From a bacterium (GTDB lineage Bacteria > Electryoneota > JAOADG01), in NCBI GenBank assembly GCA_026417415.1, contig JAOADG010000008.1:643612-707611 (forward strand): a stretch of DNA of 64,000 bases. Reading direction: 5' to 3'. Below the pieces are notes generated by a model, which made no database searches, was not told where the DNA came from, and saw nothing but the letters and a program-made list of their open reading frames with translations. Numbering within the stretch: the stretch's first letter is position 1; each line of letters opens with the position of its first letter. Below, piece by piece: positions 17,603-27,700 of the stretch. The translations under genes and the position numbers were made by a program.

Positions 17603-18547
17603 GTGAATGAAACGTTAAAAGAGATTTTAGGTACAATTCCAGAAACGCCAAATGATGAAATCACCCCAGCAACACTTGGAAGGATTGGAATTATTGGCGG
17701 TGGACAAATGGGACGCGGGATTGCTTGGACTGTCGCGGCAAAAGGGATTGATGTCATTTTAGTGGAACAAGATGAAGAGAGTTTAAAGCATTCTTTAGAT
17801 ATATTAGAAGAAGAATTAAATTATGAAATTTCACGTTGGGGTTTAACCAATTCTGATAAACGTGCGATTTTATCAAGAATTAAAGGAACAACAAGTTATG
17901 ATGTTTTACAAAATGAGATAATCATAATTGAGGCAATTACTGAGTCAATTGATGCAAAAAAGAATTTGTTTAGAAAGTTGGATTCTTTCTTAGGAAAAAA
18001 TTGTATTTTAGTATCCAATACCTCTACACTTTCTCTTACTGAAATCGCTTCTGTTACCCAGCGTGCTGAAAAATGTATTGGAATGCATTTTCTAAACCCT
18101 GTTCCAAAAGTTCAAGTAGTAGAGATTGTTCGTGGTTTAAAAACGAGTCAAGCAACTTTTGAATTTGTTAAAAAATTTGCAGAACGAATAGGTAAACAAG
18201 TCGTAGAGGTTTATGAATCGCCCGGTTATGTGACCACACGGGTTATTTTGCCTATGTTAAATGAAGCAATGTATGTTTTAATGGAAGGTGTGGCGGATGA
18301 AGAAGGAATTGATAATGCTTTGAGGTTAGGGTATGGATTAAACATTGGTCCATTACAATTGGCTGATACGATTGGTTTAGATGAAGTTCTTTTATGGATG
18401 GAGCAACTATTTAAAGATTATGGTGATTTAAAATATCGGCCTTGTCCATTATTAAAAAAGCTCGTACGTGCTGGGAATTTAGGTAAAAAGACCGGTCGTG
18501 GCTTTTTCTGTTATGATGAACAAGGTAAACCAATTACATCATCATAA
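17603..18547 (+). CDS. 3-hydroxyacyl-CoA (3-hydroxybutyryl-CoA) dehydrogenase
   Basis: The protein has 314 residues from GTG 17603 (AAGGAG 7 nt before). About 26 extra N-terminal residues precede the NAD site [14 protein letters not shown]. The catalytic His162 and Glu174 lie in [19 protein letters not shown], with Ser137 and Asn139 in LVSNTSTLS. The C-terminal domain has [14 protein letters not shown]. It oxidises or forms 3-oxoacyl-CoA, in beta-oxidation or butanoyl/PHB metabolism. No thiolase or crotonase is nearby, so the pathway is open. The usual PGFVVNR motif is here PGYVTTR. Confidence 0.9.
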   Translation: MNETLKEILGTIPETPNDEITPATLGRIGIIGGGQMGRGIAWTVAAKGIDVILVEQDEESLKHSLDILEEELNYEISRWGLTNSDKRAILSRIKGTTSYDVLQNEIIIIEAITESIDAKKNLFRKLDSFLGKNCILVSNTSTLSLTEIASVTQRAEKCIGMHFLNPVPKVQVVEIVRGLKTSQATFEFVKKFAERIGKQVVEVYESPGYVTTRVILPMLNEAMYVLMEGVADEEGIDNALRLGYGLNIGPLQLADTIGLDEVLLWMEQLFKDYGDLKYRPCPLLKKLVRAGNLGKKTGRGFFCYDEQGKPITSS

Positions 18548-18560
18548 ATGGATTGAAAGT

Positions 18561-18660
18561 TTTTCGTCCTCTTTAAGTACTTCAGTGAAAGTAGTAAGAG
18601 GCGGATAGCAATGTTTGAATAGAAACAACGCACCCGCCAAGGTGCGTGTTTTTTATAGGA
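18561..18660 (+). promoter_or_regulatory. PyrR-binding attenuator leader of the pyrRBC operon
   Basis: Three competing structures are visible. (1) A PyrR-binding hairpin at 18568-18601: lower stem CCTCTT/AAGAGG (6 bp), an internal bulge, upper stem TACTT/AAGTA, and the six-base loop CAGTGA (18583-18588). The loop fits the known PyrR consensus CNGNGA. (2) A candidate antiterminator pairing GGCGG (18600-18604) with CCGCC (18634-18638), which extends weakly to 18609/18630. It overlaps both other hairpins. (3) An intrinsic terminator at 18628-18654. The established model is that UMP-bound PyrR stabilises the first hairpin, which lets the terminator form. The promoter is presumably within or before the preceding gene, since only 20 nt separate that stop from the hairpin. 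Confidence 0.75.
18628..18654 (+). terminator. Rho-independent terminator of the pyr leader
   Basis: The stem ACGCACC/GGTGCGT (7 bp, 18628-18634 with 18641-18647) has a six-base loop and is followed by GTTTTTT. It lies just before the pyrR ribosome site (AGGAG at 18657-18661). It would therefore stop transcription before pyrR, as in known attenuators. Confidence 0.85.
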
Positions 18661-18670
18661 GTTTGTTTTT

Positions 18671-19231
18671 ATGGACATTAGAATGAATCAATATGTCCTT
18701 TTGGATGCGGATGCTTTTCAAAGAACCATTCGTAGGCTTGCACACGAGTTAATTGAAAAAAACGCATCTGCAGGTAACTATGTTTTAATAGGTATTCAAA
18801 CTCGTGGTGTTCCTTTAGCGGAAAGATTGTCCAAATACTTGTCTGAAATTGATGGCAAAACTGTACCTGTAGGTTCAATTGATATCACTTTGTATAGAGA
18901 CGATTACCGAACTTTACTTAAAAGTGAGCTTCCTCGGGCAAACGAACTTCCCTTTTCAGTAGATGGGAAAAACATTGTTTTAGTTGATGATGTACTTTAT
19001 ACGGGTAGAACAGTACGGGCTGCTATTGATGAAATAATGAGTTTTGGAAGGCCTCAACGAATCCAGTTATTGGTCTTAATTGATCGCGGACACAGGCAAT
19101 TACCAATACGAGCTGATTATGTTGGAAAAAATGTTCCAACTTCAATTCAGGATGAAATAAAAGTTAGAATGAAAGAAGTGGATGGTGTTGATGAAGTGTT
19201 ATTAGTTAAAAATGAGGTGGGAAATGAGTAA
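18671..19231 (+). CDS. pyrR: PyrR bifunctional pyrimidine regulator / uracil phosphoribosyltransferase
   Basis: The protein has 186 residues. It binds the leader RNA of its own operon when UMP or UTP is high and has uracil phosphoribosyltransferase activity. The PRPP loop is IVLVDDVLYTGRTVRAAID near residue 104. The N-terminal YVLIGIQTRGVPLAERL and the C-terminal RGHRQLPIRADYVGKNVPTS are characteristic of PyrR rather than plain phosphoribosyltransferases. The gene lies directly behind a PyrR-type attenuator and before pyrB and pyrC. Its stop overlaps the pyrB start by 8 nt. Confidence 0.96.
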   Translation: MDIRMNQYVLLDADAFQRTIRRLAHELIEKNASAGNYVLIGIQTRGVPLAERLSKYLSEIDGKTVPVGSIDITLYRDDYRTLLKSELPRANELPFSVDGKNIVLVDDVLYTGRTVRAAIDEIMSFGRPQRIQLLVLIDRGHRQLPIRADYVGKNVPTSIQDEIKVRMKEVDGVDEVLLVKNEVGNE

Positions 19232-20180
19232 TCCTACACCCTTACCCAATGTTTTTCCATCTTCTCGACATTTATTAGGAATTAAATACATAACTGCTGA
19301 TGATATCTATTTATATTTAGATACAGCTAGAACATTTCGTGAAGTTTTAGAAAGACCTGTAAGAAATTTACCTACATTACGCGGTGTTCAAGTTGTTAAT
19401 TTATTTTTTGAAAATAGCACTAGAACACGATTAAGTTTTGAATTAGCAGAGAAACGATTAGGTGCAGATGTTTTGAATTTTCAATCTAGTGGTAGCAGCG
19501 TCGCAAAAGGCGAAACTTTATTAGATACTATCAGAAATATTGAAGCAATGAAAGTTGACGCTGTGGTTATGAGACATTCTGCGGCTGGTGCGCCCCTATT
19601 TTTATCGGAACGTATTAAAAGTATCGTAATTAATGCTGGTGATGGTGCACATGAACATCCAACACAAGCATTGTTGGATTTATACACTATTCGAGAAAAA
19701 TTTAAAGTATTAAAAGGATTAAAAGTTACTTTAGTTGGAGATATATCCCATAGTCGTGTGGCTATGTCTAATCTAATAGCATTACAAAAAGTGGGTGCTG
19801 TACCAGCAGTTTGTGGTCCATCAACAATGATCCCGAAAGATCTTGAGAAACTTGGATACACAGTTTATCATCATGTAGATGAAGCAATACAAAATAGTGA
19901 TGTGTTGAATGTTTTAAGAATTCAACATGAACGAGCTGCTTCGGGTACTATTCCCTCTATTCGAGAGTACCGGAAGTATTTTGGTATAAATCGAAAAAGA
20001 TTGGAAAAAGCCACTAAACCGTTGCTAATTATGCACCCAGGTCCAATTAACCGTGGAGTAGAATTAGACAGTGACGTAGCAGATGGAGAACATAGTGTCA
20101 TTTTAGATCAGGTAACCAATGGTGTTGCAATACGTATGGCAATCCTATATTTATTGTGTAGAGGAGTCCAAAGTGCTTAA
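19224..20180 (+). CDS. pyrB: Aspartate carbamoyltransferase, catalytic subunit
   Basis: The protein has 318 residues from ATG 19224. The ATG at 19212 is in frame, but GAGGTGGGA lies just before 19224. It condenses carbamoyl phosphate with aspartate. Signatures are NLFFENSTRTRLSFE (carbamoyl-phosphate loop), GDGAHEHPTQALLDLYTI, LVGDISHSRVAMSN, and the C-terminal LLIMHPGPINRGVEL. No pyrI regulatory subunit follows, as expected of the PyrR-controlled type. It overlaps pyrR and pyrC. Confidence 0.97.
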   Translation: MSNPTPLPNVFPSSRHLLGIKYITADDIYLYLDTARTFREVLERPVRNLPTLRGVQVVNLFFENSTRTRLSFELAEKRLGADVLNFQSSGSSVAKGETLLDTIRNIEAMKVDAVVMRHSAAGAPLFLSERIKSIVINAGDGAHEHPTQALLDLYTIREKFKVLKGLKVTLVGDISHSRVAMSNLIALQKVGAVPAVCGPSTMIPKDLEKLGYTVYHHVDEAIQNSDVLNVLRIQHERAASGTIPSIREYRKYFGINRKRLEKATKPLLIMHPGPINRGVELDSDVADGEHSVILDQVTNGVAIRMAILYLLCRGVQSA

Positions 20181-21501
20181 AAATGATTTACCGAATTGGG
20201 AAATATTTCGAAATAAAGATGTTCTTTTAAAAAACGTAAAGATAATTGATCCTTATCAATTTGAGAAGGAAATCAATGCGGATATACTCATTCAAAATGG
20301 AAAGTATGAAAAAATTGCATCACCAAATACACTCTCCTTTAATCCAGCGATGAAGGTTGTCGAGAATATTAGCATTTCTCCAGGTTGGTTTGATTTACAT
20401 GTACATCTGAGAGAACCAGGTTTTGAACATAAAGAAACTATAGAAACTGGTTTAAATGCTGCTATGGCGGGTGGATTTACTGGTGTAGCGTGTATGCCCA
20501 ATACTAACCCAGCTTTGGATAATGCTGCTGTAATTCAATCGTTGTTAGAAAAAGCATCGGGACATCCAGTTTTTCTATCTATAGTCGCTGCAGCTACAAA
20601 AAATCGAGCGGGTAAAGAATTAACAGAACTGGCAGAATTGGCTGAGTTAGGTATTCGTGCTGTCTCAGATGATGGTTCACCAGTAGTGGATAGTGGATTA
20701 GTAAGGAAGATAATGGAATATGGTTCAATGTTTGGTATAACATTTTTCAGTCATGCTGAAGACCCAAATCTATCTGGAAGAGGGGTAATGAATGAAGGAA
20801 TTTGGAGCACCACATTAGGATTGAATGGAATTCCGACAATCGCTGAAGATGTGATGGTATCTAGAGATATTTTAATTGCTGAATACACGAAATGTCCTGT
20901 GCATATCTGTCATGTAAGTTCTGCAAAAAGTGTAGAATTAATCCGAGAGGCAAAATCAAGGGGAATTCAAGTAACCTGCGAAGCAACGCCACATCATTTT
21001 TCGAAATCTTTAACCGATTCTTCGTTAGTGACTTTTTCAACCAATTTAAAAATGAATCCTCCTTTACGTTCTATGTTTGATGTAGAAGCCATTCAAAAAG
21101 GACTTCAAGATAGTACCATAGATTGCATTGCAACCGATCACGCACCACATTCAATTGAAGAAAAGGAAGTTGAGTTTGATTATGCAGCGTTTGGAATTAC
21201 GGGTTTAGAAACTTGTTTTGGTGTTGCATACTCCGAATTGGTTCATAAAGGAGTGTTAACTATTCAGCAATTAATAGAGAAGTTATCCATTAATCCACGA
21301 AAAATCATGAAATTGCCCCCAATTCCGATTAAAGAAGGAAACATAGCAAACATTACATTATTTGACGAAAAAAAAGTATGGCGATTTGAAAAAAATCAAA
21401 CTTTAAGTAAAAGTATCAATTCTCCATTTTATGGAAAAGAATTTATTGGTAAACCATTGGGAATTTTAAGAGAACATTTTTTTTGTTATTGTAATAATTG
21501 A
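20173..21501 (+). CDS. pyrC: Dihydroorotase
   Basis: The protein has 442 residues from GTG 20173, preceded by GAGGAG. The frame is open upstream only as a shadow of pyrB. It cyclises carbamoyl aspartate to dihydroorotate. Metal ligands are visible in [20 protein letters not shown] (HxH), HAED, HICHVSS, and [27 protein letters not shown] supplies the substrate loop. The end has several Cys and Asn (FFCYCNN), unusual but without clear meaning. The stop overlaps the region just before lepA. Confidence 0.96.
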   Translation: MLKNDLPNWEIFRNKDVLLKNVKIIDPYQFEKEINADILIQNGKYEKIASPNTLSFNPAMKVVENISISPGWFDLHVHLREPGFEHKETIETGLNAAMAGGFTGVACMPNTNPALDNAAVIQSLLEKASGHPVFLSIVAAATKNRAGKELTELAELAELGIRAVSDDGSPVVDSGLVRKIMEYGSMFGITFFSHAEDPNLSGRGVMNEGIWSTTLGLNGIPTIAEDVMVSRDILIAEYTKCPVHICHVSSAKSVELIREAKSRGIQVTCEATPHHFSKSLTDSSLVTFSTNLKMNPPLRSMFDVEAIQKGLQDSTIDCIATDHAPHSIEEKEVEFDYAAFGITGLETCFGVAYSELVHKGVLTIQQLIEKLSINPRKIMKLPPIPIKEGNIANITLFDEKKVWRFEKNQTLSKSINSPFYGKEFIGKPLGILREHFFCYCNN

Positions 21502-21506
21502 CTTTA

Positions 21507-23306
21507 ATGGATCAGTCAAGAATTCGAAATTTTTGTATTATCGCACATATCGATCATGGTAAATCTACCTTGGCTGATCGTTTGCTTGAGTATACGCACA
21601 CAATTCCTGAACGTGAAATGTCCGAACAAGTTTTAGATAGTATGGATCTTGAAAAAGAGCGTGGAATTACAATCAAAGCCCATGCTATCTCTATGAAATA
21701 TCGATCTTTAGATGGAGTAGAATATCTATTAAATTTAATTGACACACCTGGCCATGTGGATTTTACTTATGAAGTATCAAGATCACTAGCAGCATGCGAA
21801 GGGGCAATCTTAGTTGTAGATGCATCACAAGGAATAGAAGCACAAACACTTTCCAATGTCTATATGGCTATTGATGCAAACTTAGAAATTATCCCTGTTG
21901 TGAATAAAATAGATCTTCCTTCTGCTGATATTCAAGGTGTAACGCAGCAAATTGTAGATCTTCTTGGTTGTGACACAAAAGATGTGATAGCGGTTTCTGG
22001 AAAGACAGGACAAAATGTAGAGATACTATTAGAAACTATCGTCAACAGAATCCCGCCACCTCAAGGAGATCCTTATGCACCTTTACAAGCGATTATCTTC
22101 GATTCAATGTATGATAATTATCGAGGTGCAATTGCCTATATACGTATTGTTAACGGTACATTGCGAAAAAGAGATTGGATATTATTTATGAAAACCGGAG
22201 CACAATACGAAACAGAAGAAATCGGAACTTTACGGTTAGGTCGATTTCCTTGTGATGAATTGACACCAGGAATGGTAGGATATCTAATTTCTGGCTCGAA
22301 AGAAGTAAAAGAGACGCGCGTAGGCGATACTGTTACTCATCGTTTTAATCCTTGTTCAAGTGCTTTACCGGGTTACCATGAACCAAAACCGATGGTTTTT
22401 GCAGGAGTATATCCAACCAATGCTGATGATTTTCAAGAATTGCGTGATTCTTTAGAAAAATTACGTCTAAATGATGCTTCTTTATTTGTAGAACCCGAAT
22501 CTTCGGGTATTCTTGGGTTTGGTTTCAGATGTGGCTTTTTAGGTTTGTTGCATATGGAAATTGTCATTGAACGCTTAGAAAGAGAGTATCATTTAGATTT
22601 AATTACAACTGTTCCATCAGTAGAATACAAAGTTTATCTGACCAATGGTGAGATGAAAATAGTGGATAACCCAGCTCATTGGCCTTCGCCTGCGCAAATT
22701 CAATATACTGAAGAACCATACGTTTCTGCTTCTACGATTACTCCGACTGAATACATTGGCGCAATTATGAAGTTGGCTATGGAGCGTCGTGGTATTTACA
22801 AAACTACTGAATATCTATCACCTGAACGTGCTCGGTTGTCTTTTGAATTTCCTTTATCAGAAATCGTTTTTGATTTTTATGACCGACTAAAATCCATTAC
22901 ACGTGGTTATGCAAGTTTTGATTATGAATACAAAGATTACCGTATGGCAAAATTAGTGAAATTAGACATTATCATCAATGGTGATGTTGTAGATGGCCTT
23001 TCTATGATTGTTTTTCAAGATAAAGCGTATGAATGGGGAAGAAGAACAGTGGATAAATTGAAAGAATTAATTCCACGTCAGTTGTTTGTGGTTGCTATTC
23101 AAGCAGCAATCGGTGGGAAAGTGATAGCACGTGCTACAATTTCTGCATTAAGGAAGGATGTATTAGCTAAATGCTATGGTGGGGATATCACAAGAAAACG
23201 TAAATTGCTTGAAAAACAAAAAGAAGGTAAAAAAAGAATGAAACAGATCGGTTCGGTTGAGATACCGAAAGAAGCATTTGTAGCAATATTGAAAGTAGAT
23301 ACATAA
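21507..23306 (+). CDS. lepA: Elongation factor 4 (LepA)
   Basis: The protein has 599 residues from ATG 21507 (a TTG at 21498 is also in frame and overlaps pyrC). It is a ribosome-associated translational GTPase. G1 is [16 protein letters not shown], switch II is [20 protein letters not shown], and G4 is [11 protein letters not shown]. The domain order (G, II, III, V, LepA C-terminal) follows the family, ending VRKDV-like then [12 protein letters not shown]. The gene ends 1 nt into lepB, a common pairing of lepA and lepB. Confidence 0.97.
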   Translation: MDQSRIRNFCIIAHIDHGKSTLADRLLEYTHTIPEREMSEQVLDSMDLEKERGITIKAHAISMKYRSLDGVEYLLNLIDTPGHVDFTYEVSRSLAACEGAILVVDASQGIEAQTLSNVYMAIDANLEIIPVVNKIDLPSADIQGVTQQIVDLLGCDTKDVIAVSGKTGQNVEILLETIVNRIPPPQGDPYAPLQAIIFDSMYDNYRGAIAYIRIVNGTLRKRDWILFMKTGAQYETEEIGTLRLGRFPCDELTPGMVGYLISGSKEVKETRVGDTVTHRFNPCSSALPGYHEPKPMVFAGVYPTNADDFQELRDSLEKLRLNDASLFVEPESSGILGFGFRCGFLGLLHMEIVIERLEREYHLDLITTVPSVEYKVYLTNGEMKIVDNPAHWPSPAQIQYTEEPYVSASTITPTEYIGAIMKLAMERRGIYKTTEYLSPERARLSFEFPLSEIVFDFYDRLKSITRGYASFDYEYKDYRMAKLVKLDIIINGDVVDGLSMIVFQDKAYEWGRRTVDKLKELIPRQLFVVAIQAAIGGKVIARATISALRKDVLAKCYGGDITRKRKLLEKQKEGKKRMKQIGSVEIPKEAFVAILKVDT

Positions 23307-24082
23307 TGGAACTAAAATTAGAAAATAAAGAAGAATCTTTTAGGGAAAAGTTTGACCGTTGGCGTCTTAACAATTTTAAGAAAACGGCTAAGAAAACTAA
23401 GAAAAAAAAGTGGACAGAAACTATTGTTTCCATCGTATTAGTGGTTATTCTTATTCGTACTGCGGTTGCAGAAGCATTTCGGATACCTTCAGGTTCAATG
23501 GAAGATACCTTGCTTGTAGGTGATTTTTTATTGGTGAATAAATTTATTTATGGTACAAAAACACCAGATTGGATTGGGATTCCGATGACCCAGATTGGTT
23601 TTTCAATCCCGTATTTTAGATTGCCAAAAATTCGTGATCCAAAACAAGGAGATGTTTTAGTATTTAAATATCCTAAAAATACGAAGATAAATTATATCAA
23701 AAGATGTATTGCTACCGAAGGACAAACCGTTGTTATTAGAAATAAACGCGTGTTTGTAGATGGGAAAGAAATGCCATTACCAAAACATGCTAAATTGATA
23801 GGAACATTCATTCAACCTGAAGGGATGCAAAATCCATACATCGTTCCAGCAGGTGCTGGCAATCCTGATAATTACGGTCCGGTAAAAGTCCCAAAAGGGC
23901 ATTTGTTTGTAATGGGAGATAACCGAGACAATAGTGAAGACAGTCGTTTTTGGGGTTTTTTGCCTAAAGAGTTAGTGGTTGGAAAAGCTACTATCATTTA
24001 TATGTCTATAGATTTTAACACTCCCATCTATCGGTTTTGGGAATTTATACGTTGGAAACGCTTGCTTAATCTTATCCAATAA
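23306..24082 (+). CDS. lepB: Signal peptidase I
   Basis: The protein has 258 residues. It is an inner-membrane enzyme that removes signal peptides from Sec-exported proteins. A basic N-terminus (to 37, very Lys-rich) leads to one membrane span (about 38-58), then the catalytic serine in IPSGSMEDTLLVGD (Ser64) and catalytic lysine in NYIKRCIATEGQ (Lys132). Box E is GHLFVMGDNRDNSEDSRFWG. It overlaps lepA by 1 nt, and a strong terminator follows within 10 nt. Confidence 0.97.
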   Translation: MELKLENKEESFREKFDRWRLNNFKKTAKKTKKKKWTETIVSIVLVVILIRTAVAEAFRIPSGSMEDTLLVGDFLLVNKFIYGTKTPDWIGIPMTQIGFSIPYFRLPKIRDPKQGDVLVFKYPKNTKINYIKRCIATEGQTVVIRNKRVFVDGKEMPLPKHAKLIGTFIQPEGMQNPYIVPAGAGNPDNYGPVKVPKGHLFVMGDNRDNSEDSRFWGFLPKELVVGKATIIYMSIDFNTPIYRFWEFIRWKRLLNLIQ

Positions 24083-24089
24083 ATAAAAT

Positions 24090-24113
24090 AGCCGATACAA
24101 GTGAGTATCGGCT
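24090..24113 (+). terminator. Terminator after lepB
   Basis: A 9-bp perfect stem AGCCGATAC/GTATCGGCT with a six-base loop begins 7 nt after the lepB stop. The T tract after it is weak (TTCAATTT). It closes the long plus-strand run of pyr-lepA-lepB genes. Confidence 0.8.
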
Positions 24114-24137
24114 TTCAATTTATTCGGTAAGGTGTTA

Positions 24138-24640
24138 CTCTTTTTCTAAACGAAAATCAACTTCCCGGTTTTCCAGTTAGAGTTCCATTGTCAACCAGAG
24201 TATCGCTTTCTCCAACTTTAAACCTAATCCCACCCTATAATGACATTTTACGAATCATCATTGGAAACAGCATTGATTTTATGATGTATGATTACCCTTG
24301 CCCCAGCGGAGGTGATGTAAAAGTCGAAACTGCTCGCTTTGTTTTGGAAGGACAGGAATGTACCAACCACGTACCATATCTTATACCAGGATTAAATGCC
24401 CATTTAAAGATAAATTGCCTAAAAACCATTAAATAAAAGTATTCTCCAATCCAACCAATGCGAAAATTACCATTTATTTTCAACAGAATACGTTTAAACG
24501 ACTTCGGCTGAACAATTCCAGTGGTCTGCGCGTGAAATAAATTCAAACACATTCATTTATGCCAATATTTATTTCTACAAACAATTTTAGTACGGAAACC
24601 TATTATCTCACGGATGGATATTCTAACACGATTCCAATCA
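24138..24640 (+). pseudogene. Probable decayed coding remnant between lepB and the large repeat protein
   Basis: This 619-nt gap (24083-24702) has no intact gene. A frame open from about 24138 to 24436 lacks a good start (the first is TTG 24188) and reads like real exported protein (PGFPVRVPLSTRVSLSPTLN, later ARFVLEGQECTNHV). In a shifted frame, a second protein-like run ends at about 24651 (FISTNNFSTETYYLTDGYSN). The composition looks like coding sequence broken by frameshifts and stops. A small functional protein of 82 residues from TTG 24188 cannot be excluded. The parent family is not recognised. Confidence 0.35.
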
Positions 24641-24651
24641 ATACAATTCAA

Positions 24652-24687
24652 TAACAAACGGGTATTCAATTGAATACCCGTTTGTTA
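24652..24687. terminator. Perfect 36-nt palindrome, likely bidirectional terminator
   Basis: An 18-bp arm is exactly self-complementary with no spacer (centre 24669/24670; arms contain AACAAACGGGTATTCAA). It begins 15 nt beyond the stop of the minus-strand repeat protein and faces the end of the plus-strand region. It fits a terminator for the minus-strand gene and could also stop plus-strand readthrough. A protein-binding operator is less likely at a gene end. Confidence 0.65.
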
Positions 24688-24702
24688 ATAGACAAAAGCT
24701 AC

Positions 24703-27700
24703 CTAATTCAACAAAGATAGTTTCTTCGTAATTTGCTTAGTTCCAGCTGTCAACTGATAGAAATAAATTCCACTGGAGACCTTTACTCCTTGTTGATTTC
24801 TACCGTTCCACGAGACAAGATAACTGCCAGCGTTTTTCGTTTCATCTATCAATGTCATAACCTCTCGTCCCTGTAAATCATATAAAACAATTCTTACTCT
24901 TTCATTATTAGGAATTTTAAAACGAAAAGTAGTTGTTGAGTTAAATGGATTTGGCCAATTCTGACTAAGTTCATAATCTATTGGTAAAGAGATGATAGGT
25001 TCTTCTTGTACAGAAACACTGGTAGAGTCAGCAAAATGTTGAAAATACAGATCAATAAGTTCTTCTTTACCAGTTGCGCGCATGTCTTGCCAATTTGTCA
25101 GAACCGAACGCCAGTTTTGATTGTAAGCCACGCTTGGTGTTTGTTGGTTAGCATAAGTTCTCACTAAATAACCGAGATTGTTGTTCCAGGTGGAAAGATC
25201 GGCTATAGTCCCATTTGCACGTAAGTGTGTAGCCATAATGTCTGAATCTTCTAATGTATCGGGTGGTGGAAATTCATTTAAATATCGCAAATAACTGGAA
25301 AAAATTGGGAATGCACCATTTGATCCGTCTCTTGAAAAAGCAACATCGCGTTGTGCATTAGTACTTGGGAATAACCGTTGCCCGTTGGGGGCGAGTAATT
25401 TCTGTCCATTTTCTGCAATATGTTGTACATAGATAGAAACAATTCCACCATGCCTTGCATCTTCCCAACCAATCCAATAAGAAGAACCTGTGTAAAATCC
25501 ATTAGGACGAGATTGATCCTCCGTCGAGTTGCCGACTTGAATTCCACCACGTGTCCATTGGACAACTCCGTCTGAATTTAACTTTTGAGCAAATATCTGA
25601 CCACCATTCCCTGCATCCCAACGAACTTCTCGCCAAATTGCAACAACTCCACCGTTTTGTGCAGGGATAAGTTTTAATTGTTGACGTCCTCCAGTTGGCC
25701 CAGTTTCATAATTTGGAGATACAGAGTCAGCAACCACAGTAGTCCATAGGACGTTTCCTTGGCTACTAACTTTTTTTACTATTACAGAATAGTGCGGTAC
25801 AGTAAATTCTATAAATCCAACATAAAGATTTCCATTGGATTCGGTCATTGACACAAAACTATTGTCTCGGTTATTTGATAAAACAACACCGTTGTTTCCG
25901 AGCAATCGGTTACCATTCCCATCTATGCTTTGAAACCATAACTCATTGAAAAAAGTCGTTAAATTAGACATTGTGTAAGCAAAATAAACACCACCATTTG
26001 AATAATTTGGTACACCACTTAAGAAATCAGGACTTTCTAAGGCATCGCTTAAAGGAACACCAAAATTACCCCATTGACGATTTCCGTTGCGATCTATTTT
26101 TTGGCCACGAAAAGAAGTGCTTTGGTTTGATGTATTGAAATAAACAATAATCGCCCCTAGGTCTGGTGCAGGAGTGGGAACTACTACATAGTTGTTATTA
26201 TTGTCAGAGCCATCTTGTTTAACAAAATTTGTACTATCTAATGTGATTGGATTTCCGTTATCAACGGTGTTAATATAATTCCCAGTGAACACATCGTTGA
26301 TGGAATAATAAATTCTATTTCCGAAAACCATTCTACGATTATCAACCCAGACATGAATTGCCCGCCCCGTTTCATTACAAAGAATGTGGTTTTTAGAAAC
26401 ATTTCCTGCAATATCTGAAACCGTTAAAGTGCCATCAAATGGTTGTAGTACGGGTGTTCCGTTTAGATTCCAAACGGATCGATAGATTGATCGACTTCCT
26501 TCACGCATATCACCCCACATAAACAACAACCTCCCACCGCTTTCGCGGCAAATCGGTGCGAATTGTCCTGCAGGTCGTTCGGTCACTACAGTACCATCAG
26601 TAGTCCAAACAGGTGAACCAGTACTATTAAATCTTTGGGCATAAACTTGTTGATTGGGAACAAAACCACCGTTTCGTTCATCTTCCCATACTAGTACACA
26701 GCCACCAACACCATCAGAAGTTAAACGTGATTCTCTTTGATGTTCAGTATTTAAAGTGGCAGCAGTACCTTGCGCACCCCAAAGTTTAGTCAGCGAAGTT
26801 GTACCGGTAATTTTATTCACAAACAGATCTTCATTACTATTTCCACCGGGGTCGTTGCGGAAATCTTCCCAACTAATAATTGCATGATCATTTGATGAAA
26901 AAATGATTCTAGGATTGGTTTGTTCGCCAGTTGCATCGCATAGTGCTACACCTACATTATTAGGTGTCCATAAAGGAGTTCCAGTTGAATCGATTCTTTG
27001 TACATATAAATCTACAGTGTTGGTTAATGTTACATGTCTCCATACTAAAAATGCACCTCCACGACCATCGGGTGCTAATTTAATTCTTGACTGTTCATTT
27101 GGGGCGGTGATTAATGCATGTCCCGTTGAATCCCAACGTGTTGTTCCATTTGCACGAATTTGTTGAATATAAATATCTCGGTTAGCAGGATTTCTGCTGT
27201 CAACCCATGCTACCCAAGCACCGCCGTAAGCATCTACGTCAACTGTATATTGATTCCCGTCAGGTTGATTGCCTGCTGTTGCAACTACTGGTGTTCCATT
27301 TGGACGCCACCCAGGTGCCAACTGACCGTTACCTAGCAATCGAGAGGCAAAGATATCAAAACCTAAATTGTATCTAGAATCTTCCCAAAATATTAAAACA
27401 CCATCAGAACCATCACGAAGAATTCTAAGATCATTTTGATAGCGTGGTGCATTTGCCACTAAAACTGCATTAATAGTATCATTTGACCACATTAATTGTC
27501 CATTAGGTGATACTCGTTGAGCAAATATAGAACCTCCAGCATCGTGTCGGTAATCTACCCATGCTACGACTACACTACCATCTGCTAAATCTTGTAGTAC
27601 CGGATCTTCCTGACGACTGGGACCATCATTGACCGTAATTGTCCAAAGGATATTACCATTGGCATCAATCTTTCCAAGATAAAGTCCTCGAAAACCCCAC

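Noticed and set aside
2578-24082. In-frame TGA selenocysteine codons suggested by selA
   Set aside because: No gene in this region was split by TGA into two adjacent in-frame parts with family homology; nothing supports a Sec codon here.
24292-24552. Minus-strand 86-codon ORF in the lepB/repeat-protein gap
   Set aside because: It lacks a ribosome site and protein-like features, and is antisense to the better remnant frame.
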